Under the pieces are notes generated by a model, which was given only the letters and a program-made list of their open reading frames with translations, searched no databases and had not been told where the DNA came from. From Herpetosiphon geysericola (GTDB taxonomy: Bacteria > Chloroflexota > Chloroflexia > Chloroflexales > Herpetosiphonaceae): a DNA stretch of 64,000 bases. Every line of letters starts with the position of its first letter. Within the stretch, counting starts at the first letter, position 1. Shown piece by piece: positions 1-9,202 of this stretch. Made by a program: the position numbers and the translations under genes. The DNA lies in the NCBI RefSeq assembly GCF_001306135.1, contig NZ_LGKP01000012.1, positions 186,001-250,000 of the forward strand, written 5' to 3'.

Positions 1-846
1 GGCAATCAACTCGCCCAACGTGTAGTAAATATCAGCAAACGAGCCACGCCCGCGTTCTTCGCCATTAACCCGCACGACCATTGCCAAATCGTAGCGGCCA
101 TCGCCTAGGGCTTTATCCTCAATTTCATCGAGCGTGATCATGGCTGGTCCAAACGAGGTGGCAAAATCTTTGCCCTTGGCTGGCCCCAAGCCAACACTCA
201 TCTCGCGGGCCTGAATATCGCGCGCCGACCAATCGTTCATAATCATCAAGCCAGCAATATAATATTCGGCCTCAGCTGGCTCAATATCGCGGCATGGCCT
301 GCCGATCACCGCCGCAATTTCTAGCTCGTAATCAAGCTGGTTAGTGCGTGGCATCATCACATCAGTATCTGGCCCAACGACCGTTGTGGGATTACCAAAA
401 TAAAAAACTGGCATATCGTACCAAGAATTAGGCACGTCGCGGCCATGTTGGGCGCGAATCTCACGCACATGGTGCTCGAAAGCATAGAAATCGCGAATGG
501 TTGGAGGCTGAGGAATTGGCGCTAATAAACGCACGCTATCTGGCGGGTAAATCACAGTTTCGCCGCCCAGCGAGAGCATGCTATTGATCGCATCGGGATC
601 ATCCCATTCAATGCCATCGCCGTCACCACCAAGCACATCAACAACTGCGGCAACGATCTGGATTGCTGCATCAATGCCAAAGCCATCGGCTTCGTGTTGG
701 AGCATACTCATCAGCGACCAATCGTGGGGCAGATCCTCAAAAACCAAGGCTGCTGCCGCTTGCAGATCGATAATGCCCATCGGTAGCCAGGCGCCAGCCC
801 GCGCCTCAGAGCCTTCGCCATACCGTCGAAATGAAACAAATTTCAT
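1..846 (-). CDS. Fumarylacetoacetate hydrolase (FAH) family protein, 3' end missing
   Basis: Reads leftward from an ATG at 846 and runs off the window edge, so about 282 codons are visible. The protein begins MKFVSFRRYGEGSEARAG and has the FAH-fold core: FYAFEHHV, then a metal-site region with LDYELEIAAVIG, then GLMIMNDWSARDIQ and GPAKGKDFATSFGP. The family hydrolyses or isomerises C-C bonds in 2-oxo acids and acylpyruvates, using a divalent metal held by acidic residues. The exact substrate cannot be read from the sequence. It is separated from the next gene by a repeat-filled spacer and appears to be on its own transcript start. Family call is firm, function is generic. Confidence 0.85.
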   Translation of the reverse strand, partial: MKFVSFRRYGEGSEARAGAWLPMGIIDLQAAAALVFEDLPHDWSLMSMLQHEADGFGIDAAIQIVAAVVDVLGGDGDGIEWDDPDAINSMLSLGGETVIYPPDSVRLLAPIPQPPTIRDFYAFEHHVREIRAQHGRDVPNSWYDMPVFYFGNPTTVVGPDTDVMMPRTNQLDYELEIAAVIGRPCRDIEPAEAEYYIAGLMIMNDWSARDIQAREMSVGLGPAKGKDFATSFGPAMITLDEIEDKALGDGRYDLAMVVRVNGEERGRGSFADIYYTLGELIA

Positions 847-879
847 AAAAAGCCCCTTTTAATTGTGCTTCAATTATAG

Positions 880-1225
880 ATGAGGTGTTAGAAGAGAGAA
901 CATAGAATAGAGAGCAAAGAACATAGGAACTAGGGATCGGTTGTTGGGGGTGGGGATCAGGCTATCGGCTTTTGGCTATCGGGGTGTTGCGGTTCTTGCG
1001 TGGATGGGTTTTTAACGCAGAGGCGCGGAGCAAATGATGAGGGATGAGGGATGAGGGATGTAAGGATGAGGGGTGCGAATTCGTGGCTAAAAAAAGACCT
1101 TGGCGCTCTTCGCGGTTTCGTCTTTCGTGGAATTCGTGGCTAAAAACTCAACTTCGCGCGCTTTGCAGTTACGTCCTTCGTGCTCTTCGTGTCCTTCGTG
1201 GATCAAAAAGCGTACCCTTGCCCTG
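880..1225. repeat. Family A intergenic repeat mosaic, locus 1
   Basis: The spacer between two divergent genes holds no gene. It is built of degenerate words: AGAGAACATAGAATAGAGAG, GGGATCGGTTGTTGGGGGT, CTATCGGCTTTTGGCTATCG, AACGCAGAGGCGCGGAG, GATGAGGGATGAGGGATGAG, AATTCGTGGCTAAAA (twice) and CTTCGTGCTCTTCGTGTCC. The same words recur at about nine other sites in the window. An open frame runs from 1180 through the repeat into the CHAT gene, so automatic start calling is likely to go wrong here. Confidence 0.85.
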
Positions 1226-1284
1226 ACAAGATCTTTCAGTGTATGATGCTGCTAGTTTCGCTCTCTAGCGCCATGGAGTTGATG

Positions 1285-2739
1285 ATGAGCCAATATCTTG
1301 ATCTACGAATTAGCGTTGATGCCAAACAATCCGACCACTATCCAGTTCGAATTTCGACTGCCGATGGTCAGGAATATCGGTCAAGTTTAACGCTGCCTGC
1401 TGAAGATAATCCGATATACACAACGTTTAATATGCTGCTTGGCTATGGCAATCACAGCTTAAATGAAGATCAAGTCATTGAATTTGGCAGTTTGCTCTAT
1501 AACTGTTTGTTGGTTGGTGATGTGCGCACAGCATTTATAAGCGAGCGCAATCGGGCTAAGGCTGAGGATAAAAATATACGGATTCGCTTATCAATTGAAC
1601 CAAGCGAAGTTGATGTTGCCGCGATTCCGTGGGAGTTTGCGTGTGATGATGCGGGCACGCCATTGGTTACGCGGCACTCAATTTGTCGTTTTTTGCCCAG
1701 AAACGAGCCAGTGCCAGCATTAACCTTGGCATCTGATACACCGTTGAAAATGCTGCTCGCTTGGGCTGCTCCTAGTGAGCTTGATCAACAATTAGGCTAC
1801 AGTTTAAATATTGCTGGCGAAGTTGCTGCAATTCGTCAACAGCTTCAGCCATTAATCGAAGCAAAAAAACTTGAATTGCTTGAATTAGCCCATGTAACGG
1901 GCAGTAAGCTTAATCTCGCAATTCAAGATTACCAGCCCCATGTGCTACATTTTATTGGCCATGGCATTATGAATGGCAACACTGGGCAGTTAATTTTTGA
2001 AGATGCAAATGGCAAACGCAAGGATTTTTCGGCTCGCCAACTTTCAATTGCTTTAGAAGGTTCGCCAATTCGTTTGGTTGTGCTGAATGCATGCCAAACC
2101 GGAACGGTTGTAACCCGCTTGCTAGGAAGCATTGCTCCAGCACTGATGGCGGTGAATGTTCCAGCTGTTGTGGCAATGCAAGCTTCGGTTGCCGATAGCG
2201 CCGCTAATGTGTTTGCTAGTGAGTTTTATCGGGCCTTTGCTAGTTTCAAGCCCATTGATGAATGCGTTTCGCGCGCCCGACGCATGGTGATTGCCGAAGG
2301 GATTAATAATGTCGATTGGGGCTTGTCAACCCTTTATATGCGCGCCAAGGATGGCTTGCTCTTTACGCCACCAAGTACCTCAAGCCCGTTGAATCAGGCT
2401 GCTGACCAAACCCCAACTGACGCAGCAACAGGCAATAGCGTCAGTAATCTGGCTGGCAGTGGCAATACCTATAATGGTGATTTTAATGTTGGTGTTGTCC
2501 ATGCAGGTAGTACTATTCAGGGGAATCTCAATCAAACAAATACACCGAATCAGCGCGATAACTCAGATTTGGATAATTTAAAACAACGTTTAGCAATCAA
2601 ACGACGGAATTTGCAAACCATCGAGAGCCAGATTGAAAGTCATGGCATTCAAATTCCAGTTTATCTCGTTAATCAACGCAATAATCTGGTTGAGGAGATT
2701 GAAGCGCTTAAGCATGAAATTGCCGAATTGAGCCGCTAA
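1285..2739 (+). CDS. CHAT domain (caspase-like) protein with C-terminal coiled-coil tail
   Basis: 484 residues from the ATG at 1285, chosen because GGAG at 1275-1278 sits six bases upstream; the frame is open back to 1180 but that part is repeat DNA. The CHAT protease fold is clear: strand and His in LHFIGHG (H226), then LNACQTG (C270), the predicted His/Cys dyad, followed by VVAMQASVADSAANVFASEFYRAF. After about residue 370 comes a low-complexity GNTYNGDFNV/GSTIQGNLNQ stretch and a charged helical end (LKQRLAIKRRNLQTIESQ ... EEIEALKHEIAEL). CHAT proteins are effector proteases or scaffolds in NTPase-linked conflict and cell-death systems; the helical tail may recruit it to a partner. No STAND NTPase lies next to it. 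It overlaps mobA by one base (TAATG). Confidence 0.85.
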   Translation: MSQYLDLRISVDAKQSDHYPVRISTADGQEYRSSLTLPAEDNPIYTTFNMLLGYGNHSLNEDQVIEFGSLLYNCLLVGDVRTAFISERNRAKAEDKNIRIRLSIEPSEVDVAAIPWEFACDDAGTPLVTRHSICRFLPRNEPVPALTLASDTPLKMLLAWAAPSELDQQLGYSLNIAGEVAAIRQQLQPLIEAKKLELLELAHVTGSKLNLAIQDYQPHVLHFIGHGIMNGNTGQLIFEDANGKRKDFSARQLSIALEGSPIRLVVLNACQTGTVVTRLLGSIAPALMAVNVPAVVAMQASVADSAANVFASEFYRAFASFKPIDECVSRARRMVIAEGINNVDWGLSTLYMRAKDGLLFTPPSTSSPLNQAADQTPTDAATGNSVSNLAGSGNTYNGDFNVGVVHAGSTIQGNLNQTNTPNQRDNSDLDNLKQRLAIKRRNLQTIESQIESHGIQIPVYLVNQRNNLVEEIEALKHEIAELSR

Positions 2740-3350
2740 TGGCAATCAATTTAAGCTGTGTGATTATTGCTGGTGGTCAGGCGCGGCGTTTTGGCAGCGA
2801 TAAACGCCGCCTGCGCTTATGGGGCGAAGCAGGCCCAACCTTGCTCGAACATACCTTGGCAGTTGCCCAAACGGTCTGCGATCAGGTCGTTGTTAGCCTC
2901 AATGATCCTAGCGCTTGGCCCGAATTAGGCGTGCCCTTGGTGCAAGACCGCTATCCCAACGCAGGCCCATTGGCCGGAATTGTGGCTGGTATGCAGCATT
3001 ATGCCAGCGAATGGACGTTGGTGCTGGCCGCCGATTTGCCCTTGCTTGCAACCCCGTTTTTGGCTGAATTACTGGCCCAACCACGCCATAGCTTGGCGGT
3101 CGTACCACAGCGCCAAACAGCTGAGCAACATCATGCTGGTTGGGAGCCGTTATGTGCCCTCTATCAGCGCAATTGTTTGCCAATCTTTGCACAAGCATTG
3201 GCAGCTGGCCAGCATCAATTAATCAGGATTATTGCCCAATTGCAGCCCCAAATTTGGTCAATTGCCAACGCCAGCCCATGGTTGCAATGTTTACATAATC
3301 TCAATCGCGTGGCCGATATGCAGCAACTAGCGGCATTTAAGGTACTATAG
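2739..3350 (+). CDS. mobA: MobA-like molybdenum cofactor guanylyltransferase
   Basis: 203 residues, the usual size for MobA. The N-terminal nucleotide loop is IIAGGQARRFGSDKRRL, followed by PNAGPLAGIVAGM and the metal-binding AADLPLL, all typical of the MobA branch of NTP-transferase-3. MobA attaches GMP from GTP to molybdopterin to make the bis-MGD cofactor in the cytoplasm. Its ATG shares a base with the stop of the CHAT gene, so the two may be translationally coupled, although no functional link is obvious. No other Mo-cofactor gene lies in the window. A related nucleotidyltransferase of other specificity is possible. Confidence 0.8.
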   Translation: MAINLSCVIIAGGQARRFGSDKRRLRLWGEAGPTLLEHTLAVAQTVCDQVVVSLNDPSAWPELGVPLVQDRYPNAGPLAGIVAGMQHYASEWTLVLAADLPLLATPFLAELLAQPRHSLAVVPQRQTAEQHHAGWEPLCALYQRNCLPIFAQALAAGQHQLIRIIAQLQPQIWSIANASPWLQCLHNLNRVADMQQLAAFKVL

Positions 3351-3374
3351 CCAAAATGTTAGTTGAGGCGTGTC

Positions 3375-4730
3375 ATGCAGCGTGTGGCTTTTTGCACTCC
3401 GGTCAATCCGGTTGAATCGGGCATTTCGGATTATAGCGAGGAATTATTGCCCTATTTGGGGCAGTATGTTGATTTAACCGTTGTGGTTGATGATGAGGTT
3501 CAGCCAACCAATCAACAGTTAATTGCTAGCCTGCCAGTTATTCGAATTAGCGATTTAGCCAAGCAGCATGCGCGCCAACCCTTCGATGCAATTATCTACC
3601 ACATGGGCAACAGCCCAGCGCATAGCCGTTTTTGGCAAAGTTTGCAGCGCTTGCCGGGGATTGTAGTACTACACGATTATGTATTACACCATTTAATGCT
3701 TTGGCATGCAGCCAATCGGCTCAAAAATTTGGCCAGCTATCGCCAACAAATGCAGCACTATTATGCTGAACAGGGCCTACAGCTGGCCCAACGCATGGAG
3801 CGCGGCCAGCTTGGCGATGCAGTCTTTGATTTTCCGCTGTCTGAGCCAGTGATTGCCCAAGCCAGCAGCCTGATTGCTCATAGCAACTATGTGCTTGCGC
3901 GCGGGCAAAAGCAACGCCCCGATTTGGCAAGCTCGCTCGTGCCAATGGGCGTGCCGCTTTTGCCCCCAGCCGATCGTTTGGCTGCCCGCCAAGCGCTGCA
4001 ACTGCCCGCTGAGATTCCAATTTGGGCTAGTTTTGGCCATATCAACCCCTACAAACGGATCGAACAGGCCTTGCAAGCTTTTGCCCAATTTCGCCGCAGT
4101 TACCCCGATGCGCGTTATATATTGGTTGGCAGCGTCTCGCCAAGCTACGATCTTAAAGCATTGCTGCAACGCTTGCAGTTGGGCGATAGCGTGCAGGTGA
4201 CGGGCTATGTTGATCACGCTGATTTCAATCGCTATGTTGCTGCCGCTGATCTTTGCTTCAATGGGCGCTATCCTTCTGCTGGCGAGACTTCGGCTAGTTT
4301 GCTGCGCTTATTGGGCGCTGGGCGAGCGGTGTTGGTCAGCGATATTGCGACATTTAGCGAACTGCCCGCCGATGTAGTGGCCCATGTGCCAGTTGACCGC
4401 GATGAAGTTACTGTGATCGCTGCTTATACAGAGCGTTTATGGGCCGATGTGGCGTTGCGCGCAACCTTGGAGCAGAATGCTCGGCGCTTTGTGGCCGAAA
4501 AGCATAATTTGCCCTTGGCCGCGCGCGGCTATGCCGACCATTTGAGCAAGGTGCACGGTTGGCCGCGCCTAGAAATCCAACGTGAACCATTATGGGATTT
4601 GAATCAGGTCACGATCCAAAGCTCGATTCCCCAAGTGATAGGCCATAAAGCGGCCCAACTAGGCTTGGTTGCTGCGGATGCGCCGTTGCTTGATCGCTTG
4701 GCTGCTCGTTTGCGGAATCTGTTGGCATAA
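3375..4730 (+). CDS. Glycosyltransferase family 4 (GT-B fold)
   Basis: 451 residues from ATG 3375, which follows a TTGAGG ribosome site at 3363-3368; a TTG four codons upstream is the alternative. Residues 1-190 form the acceptor half, with FCTPVNPVESGISDYSEEL and the motif IYHMGNSPAHSRF...PGIVVLHDYVLHHL seen in many Chloroflexota GT4 enzymes. The C-terminal donor half has FGHINPYKRIEQALQAF, YILVGSVSPSYD, VTGYVDHADFNRYVAAAD and the EX7E-like region YPSAGETSASLLRLLGAGRAV. Likely transfers a nucleotide-activated hexose to a cell-surface or lipid acceptor. It ends two bases from the convergent cruF. CruG, the known partner of CruF, is a GT2 enzyme, so a carotenoid role is not implied by family. 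Confidence 0.85.
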   Translation: MQRVAFCTPVNPVESGISDYSEELLPYLGQYVDLTVVVDDEVQPTNQQLIASLPVIRISDLAKQHARQPFDAIIYHMGNSPAHSRFWQSLQRLPGIVVLHDYVLHHLMLWHAANRLKNLASYRQQMQHYYAEQGLQLAQRMERGQLGDAVFDFPLSEPVIAQASSLIAHSNYVLARGQKQRPDLASSLVPMGVPLLPPADRLAARQALQLPAEIPIWASFGHINPYKRIEQALQAFAQFRRSYPDARYILVGSVSPSYDLKALLQRLQLGDSVQVTGYVDHADFNRYVAAADLCFNGRYPSAGETSASLLRLLGAGRAVLVSDIATFSELPADVVAHVPVDRDEVTVIAAYTERLWADVALRATLEQNARRFVAEKHNLPLAARGYADHLSKVHGWPRLEIQREPLWDLNQVTIQSSIPQVIGHKAAQLGLVAADAPLLDRLAARLRNLLA

Positions 4731-4732
4731 GC

Positions 4733-5527
4733 TTAATTGGTTAATTGATCATACTTCCAATGCCAGCGTGTTTGTTGTTGCTGCAAGCGCCAGCCAAATC
4801 CAGCGAGCAGCAATAAACCCAGTGTGCCTGCGGCCAACTGTTGATGGGTCAGATTCACGATTGTAAACAAGGCCAAGTTTAGCAAATAAATCGCGATTGG
4901 CAGTGTCAAACTAGTATGTTCTGCTGGCTGATTGATTGGCGTGCGACACAGCGCTTCGGTTGCAAAGGCCAAGATCAAGGCCAAGGCCCACCAGGCCACA
5001 AAATTGGCGGTTGGAATCCCAAAGATCGGCCCTGATTCAAGCCATGTCCAATAGCGGTTGATATAAACAGCAACTGGCTCGATTACCAAATCGAACAGCA
5101 TTGCCAAGCTAGCAGCGCCCAGCACTCGTGGCCAAAACCCAGCCTTGGGCATCAGCGCCCTGCTCAATTCAAGCGCGCCTGGCACAACCAACAACCATGC
5201 AAATGGAATTGCCAAGGGCACAACTCCAACAATCTCTGGGAGCAGCACGCCGTTATATTGATAGGCTCCAAACGGCCAGCCAGTGCTCACGCCGAGATGC
5301 TCGGTTAGCCATGATCCAATGCCAATAATACCAGTGCTCAGCCAGCCCATCCTGCCGTAGCGTTGAACCAACCACCAAGCAGCTAAGCCGCCAGGCACAA
5401 CCAGCATCAAGGTTGCCATAAATTCGCCGCCAGCAGGCACAAGGTCAAACGCCAACAAGGGCACACTCCAAGCCCAAACAAATAAATAGCCTACCCATAA
5501 CCAATGTCCCAGCCGTAAAGTAGCCAC
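4733..5527 (-). CDS. cruF: CruF-like carotenoid 1,2-hydratase (DUF422 family)
   Basis: 264 residues from a GTG at 5527, which has AGGGG eight bases upstream; a GTG at 5536 in the same frame lacks ribosome-site spacing. The protein has about seven membrane segments and family signatures: WLTEHLGVSTGWPFGAYQY, PLAIPFAWLLVVPGALELS, and LFDLVIEPVAVYINRYWTW. CruF adds water across the terminal psi-end double bond of gamma-carotene-type carotenoids, giving the hydroxyl that is later glycosylated. This fits the hydroxylated and glycosylated carotenoids of Herpetosiphon-like bacteria. Converges on the glycosyltransferase gene with only two bases between stop codons. Confidence 0.85.
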   Translation of the reverse strand: MATLRLGHWLWVGYLFVWAWSVPLLAFDLVPAGGEFMATLMLVVPGGLAAWWLVQRYGRMGWLSTGIIGIGSWLTEHLGVSTGWPFGAYQYNGVLLPEIVGVVPLAIPFAWLLVVPGALELSRALMPKAGFWPRVLGAASLAMLFDLVIEPVAVYINRYWTWLESGPIFGIPTANFVAWWALALILAFATEALCRTPINQPAEHTSLTLPIAIYLLNLALFTIVNLTHQQLAAGTLGLLLLAGFGWRLQQQQTRWHWKYDQLTN

Positions 5528-5652
5528 AAAATTCACCCCTGAAATAGTAAAATCGTCTCTTGCGATCTTACTCTAGTCCCGCTACGATGGATGCATTCAT
5601 TTTAAGCTTAATCCACGTTCAGCGTTGATCGTTTGATAAAGGACGCACCTGC

Positions 5653-8600
5653 ATGGCCGCCAATCCTCAGATCAGCAGTTTTCTGCCACGCTATGTCCTG
5701 CAACGGCTCATTGACGAGCAACAACTCCGCCAACCGCTGGCCGAAGATCAATTGGCTACGGTTTTGTTTGCCGATTTTGCTGGATTCAGTCGGCTCAGCG
5801 AGCAATTTGCCTACGATCAAACCACGATTCTCGAATATATTTCTGATGTGCTCAACGATTCGTTTAGCCAATTAATTGATACCGTCATTGCCCATGGCGG
5901 CGATGTGGTTAAATTTGCTGGCGATGCATTGATCGCAATCTGGATGGCCGATGATCTTGAGCAACTTCGTCAGACAACCCAGCTTGCAGCCCAATGTGGC
6001 CTAGCGATTCAAGCAAGCTTCACCTTGCCCAGCACTGCTGAACGCTTGGCAATTCGGGTGCAAATTGGGGCTGGCTCGATTTCAAACTTTATCGTGGGCG
6101 GCGTGAATAATCATTGGGAACAATTGATTAGCGGCGAGGCCTTGCTGCAAGTGCATTTGCTTGGCTCACAAACCCATGCTGGCCAAGTCGTCATGTCGCC
6201 AGAAGCGCGCTCGTTGATTCGCCAGCAAGGCCAAGGCGAGGATTTACGTGCCCAAGCCTTTCGATTAACCGCATTAGCTGAAAACCTGCCCTTGCCTGAG
6301 ATTAATCAGCCACTGCCCAACTATCCAACTGAACAATTGACGCCGTTTATGCCAACTGCGGTGATAGCGCGCATCAATGCAGGCTTGCACGAATGGCTGG
6401 CCGAATTGCGCCATCTGAGTGTGATGTTTATTAATGTGCCAGCCTTGAGCTTTTTCACCACCCTTGAGCAAGTGCAAGCAGCAATTAGCGCCTTGCAAAC
6501 GGTTATTTTTCGCTACGAAGGTAGCATCGATAAATTATCGGTTGACGATAAAGGTGTAAGTTTGTTGGTGGCTTTTGGTTTGCCGCCGCTCTCACATCGC
6601 GATGATGCTGAACGGGCGGTGCGGGCTGCGCTCGAAGCCTCGACCGCGCTCACCAAATTGAGTTTAACTCACACAATTGGCATTGCAACTGGCCCAGCGT
6701 TTTGTGGCGAAATTGGCAATAGCCAGCGACGCGAATTTACCATGATTGGCGATGTGGTCAATCGGGCGGCGCGCTTGATGGAAGCCAATCTTGCGCCAAT
6801 TTTATGCGACCAAACCACTGCCCAAGCTAGCCAACAACAAGTACGTTTTCAAGTATTGCCACCAATTCTGATCAAAGGCAAAAGCCAGCCGATTACAATT
6901 TATCGCCCACAACAAACCAACTATAGCCCCGACCAGATTCGGCCTCGGCGCTTGATTGGGCGCCGCCGCGAGCGCGGTCAGATTGAGCAGCTTTTTACCC
7001 AAGTTCAGCCCACAATTCAACATCTGATGCTGACTGGCGAGAGTGGCATGGGCAAGTCGGCCTTATTGTATGAGGCGGTTGAAATTGCCGAGCACTACGA
7101 GCGCCAAGTCTTGCTGATTACCAGCAGCAGTTTGCGGCAATCGGCCCAATATCCAGGCTGGCGCTTGTTGCTTGAGGCCTGTTTGGCGGTTGAGCAATGG
7201 CCACATCAAGCCAGCCAATGCTATCAATTAATTATTCAACGCTTGCACTTGCCCGACCAACTGGCCAAATCGGTGCAGCTGTTGCACGATGTTTTGGAAT
7301 TACCAGGCCGCGCCGAAAGCAACGCCATGCTTGATCAAGCGCAACAAGTCCAAATCATTCATGAATTAATTGGCCATGCACTCAGCCAACTTCATCAGCA
7401 AAAACCCTTAGTGCTGTGCATCGATAATTTGCAATGGTTCGATTCACTGGCGCTCAACACGCTTGAGCAGCTGTTGCAACAACAGCCTGAAATTATTTTG
7501 ATTACGACTTCACCAGTTAAACTAGCGGGCCTTGCAGCCCAGCAGGTTTTGCACTTGCAAGCGCTTGATCCAGTGGCTTGTATTGCAGTTGTTGCCCAAT
7601 CGTTGGGCGTGCAGGCAATTCCGCCAAGTGTGGCCTCGTTTATTAATCAACGGGCGGCTGGCCATCCTTTGTGGAGCATCGAGCTTGCTCAGGCTTTGCG
7701 CAACGCCGGAATGATTCGAATTAACAACGGCATTTGCAAGCTTGATCAATTTAGCCAGCTTGAAAAACTCAATTTGCCAAGCACTATCCAAGGCGTGCTG
7801 GTGAGTCGGATTGACCAACTGCCGCCGCAGCCCCAATTGACGCTTAAAATCGCTAGCGTGATTGGACATGAATTTCAACTGGCAGTGCTTGAGGCGATTT
7901 ATCCTTTAGCCCACGAACGTGAGCATATAGCAGCCCACCTTCAATTGCTTATCCAACAAGGTTTTATTCACGAGGCCAGCGAGGGCTATCAATTTAGCCA
8001 AGCGATTATCCATGATGTGGCTTATTCGTTATTGCTCTTTGGCCAACGGCGGGCCTTACATCGAGCAATTGCTGAATGGTACGTCAGCGAACATCCGCAT
8101 TTGGTCGAAGCTGGCAGTAGCCTTTTGGCTCACCACTGGAGCCATGCGATTGATCCTGATGAGCCAGAAAGCCGCCAGCCGGCGATTGAGGCCTTGCAAC
8201 GAGCTGGCGAGCAAACGCTGCTGCGCTGTAGCTATCGCGAGGCAATTCCCTTTTTCGAGCGCGCCTTGCATTTGTTGGCGGTTGACGACGATTTTGCTGC
8301 CCAACAACAAATTGTGCGGATGCAATTCAATTTGAGCCAAGCCCGCTGGCGGCTGGGCGACCACAGTATGGCCCTGACCAATTTGGATTCGGCGTTGGTA
8401 ACTGCCCAACGGATCGGCGATGGCGTGGGCGAGGCTGATGTGCTGCGCCAATTTGGCAATATCGCCTATGTGCAAGGCGATTTGTATACCGCCCAACAAC
8501 ATTTTTTGGCCAGCGTTAATCGGGCGCGTCACGCCAACTATCACAGCGGGATTATTAGCGGCGTAAGTAATGTTGGGGTTGTGGCTTTTGCGCGTGGCGA

Positions 8601-9048
8601 TTATCAGGTTGCCCGTGAAGCCTATCGCGAAGGCTTGGCAACCTCGCGCGAGCAAGGCCACGATTTTGGCATTGCGGTCAATCAGCTTAATCTTGGCGGT
8701 TTAGCAATTGTTGAGCAAGCGTGGGACGAAGCACGTCATTATCTTTACCAAGCGTTAAACTTGGGCTATACCAAACATATGACCTTAGTATGTTTACATA
8801 GTTTGGTTGCTTTGGCAGAATGGCGTTTAGCAACCAATCAAGCTGAAGCAAGCGCCAATTTGATTCAGATCGTGCTGCATCACGAAGCAATTGATAGTGA
8901 AATTCATGCAGCGATCGACAAACTCAAACCGCAGTTGATTCAAATTCTTGGCGAGACCCAATGGCTAATTCTGAGCCAACGTCCAACCACGCCATTTGAG
9001 CAAATTATTCCGGCGATTGTGCAAGAATTGGCGACCGAACAGCCCTAA
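5653..9048 (+). CDS. Soluble-adenylyl-cyclase-like protein: tandem class III cyclase domains, AAA/STAND ATPase, TPR
   Basis: 1131 residues, the order seen in ADCY10-type soluble adenylyl cyclases. Cyclase half 1 (about 35-190) has both metal Asp residues in LFADFAGFS (D41) and FAGDALIAIW (D91). Half 2 (about 250-395) has lost the first Asp (MFINVPAL, N261) but keeps DDKGVSLLVAFG and the transition-state Asn/Arg in GDVVNRAAR (N370, R374). So one composite active site made by both halves is expected. Residues about 430-800 hold a P-loop ATPase (GESGMGKS, K468; Walker B-like LVLCIDNLQWFD), and 830-1090 helical TPR-like repeats. Cytoplasmic; probably makes cAMP. Ribosome site AAAGGA lies 10 bases before ATG 5653. 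Confidence 0.88.
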   Translation: MAANPQISSFLPRYVLQRLIDEQQLRQPLAEDQLATVLFADFAGFSRLSEQFAYDQTTILEYISDVLNDSFSQLIDTVIAHGGDVVKFAGDALIAIWMADDLEQLRQTTQLAAQCGLAIQASFTLPSTAERLAIRVQIGAGSISNFIVGGVNNHWEQLISGEALLQVHLLGSQTHAGQVVMSPEARSLIRQQGQGEDLRAQAFRLTALAENLPLPEINQPLPNYPTEQLTPFMPTAVIARINAGLHEWLAELRHLSVMFINVPALSFFTTLEQVQAAISALQTVIFRYEGSIDKLSVDDKGVSLLVAFGLPPLSHRDDAERAVRAALEASTALTKLSLTHTIGIATGPAFCGEIGNSQRREFTMIGDVVNRAARLMEANLAPILCDQTTAQASQQQVRFQVLPPILIKGKSQPITIYRPQQTNYSPDQIRPRRLIGRRRERGQIEQLFTQVQPTIQHLMLTGESGMGKSALLYEAVEIAEHYERQVLLITSSSLRQSAQYPGWRLLLEACLAVEQWPHQASQCYQLIIQRLHLPDQLAKSVQLLHDVLELPGRAESNAMLDQAQQVQIIHELIGHALSQLHQQKPLVLCIDNLQWFDSLALNTLEQLLQQQPEIILITTSPVKLAGLAAQQVLHLQALDPVACIAVVAQSLGVQAIPPSVASFINQRAAGHPLWSIELAQALRNAGMIRINNGICKLDQFSQLEKLNLPSTIQGVLVSRIDQLPPQPQLTLKIASVIGHEFQLAVLEAIYPLAHEREHIAAHLQLLIQQGFIHEASEGYQFSQAIIHDVAYSLLLFGQRRALHRAIAEWYVSEHPHLVEAGSSLLAHHWSHAIDPDEPESRQPAIEALQRAGEQTLLRCSYREAIPFFERALHLLAVDDDFAAQQQIVRMQFNLSQARWRLGDHSMALTNLDSALVTAQRIGDGVGEADVLRQFGNIAYVQGDLYTAQQHFLASVNRARHANYHSGIISGVSNVGVVAFARGDYQVAREAYREGLATSREQGHDFGIAVNQLNLGGLAIVEQAWDEARHYLYQALNLGYTKHMTLVCLHSLVALAEWRLATNQAEASANLIQIVLHHEAIDSEIHAAIDKLKPQLIQILGETQWLILSQRPTTPFEQIIPAIVQELATEQP

Positions 9049-9202
9049 ACGCGCTATCCGAATCGCTTAATTGGCATGAATCATTGTGGTCTGCAATTGC
9101 CAAGGTTGGTCAAATTGTTAAGATCCCGTCAGCAAATGGTCTAGGCACGATCTACCAAACCCGTTACAATAGACGACGGTACGATCAAGAATAGAGGTAT
9201 TT

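Noticed and set aside
1044-1226. 60-codon open frame in the first repeat mosaic
   Set aside because: Made wholly of family A words; it encodes repetitive peptides with no family resemblance.
4733-5527. Reading the glycosyltransferase next to cruF as CruG
   Set aside because: CruG is a GT2 enzyme; this neighbour is GT4 and is on the opposite strand.
8056-8661. 201-codon antisense open frame in the cyclase/TPR gene
   Set aside because: Fully inside a gene with clear domains on the other strand; no motif and no ribosome site.
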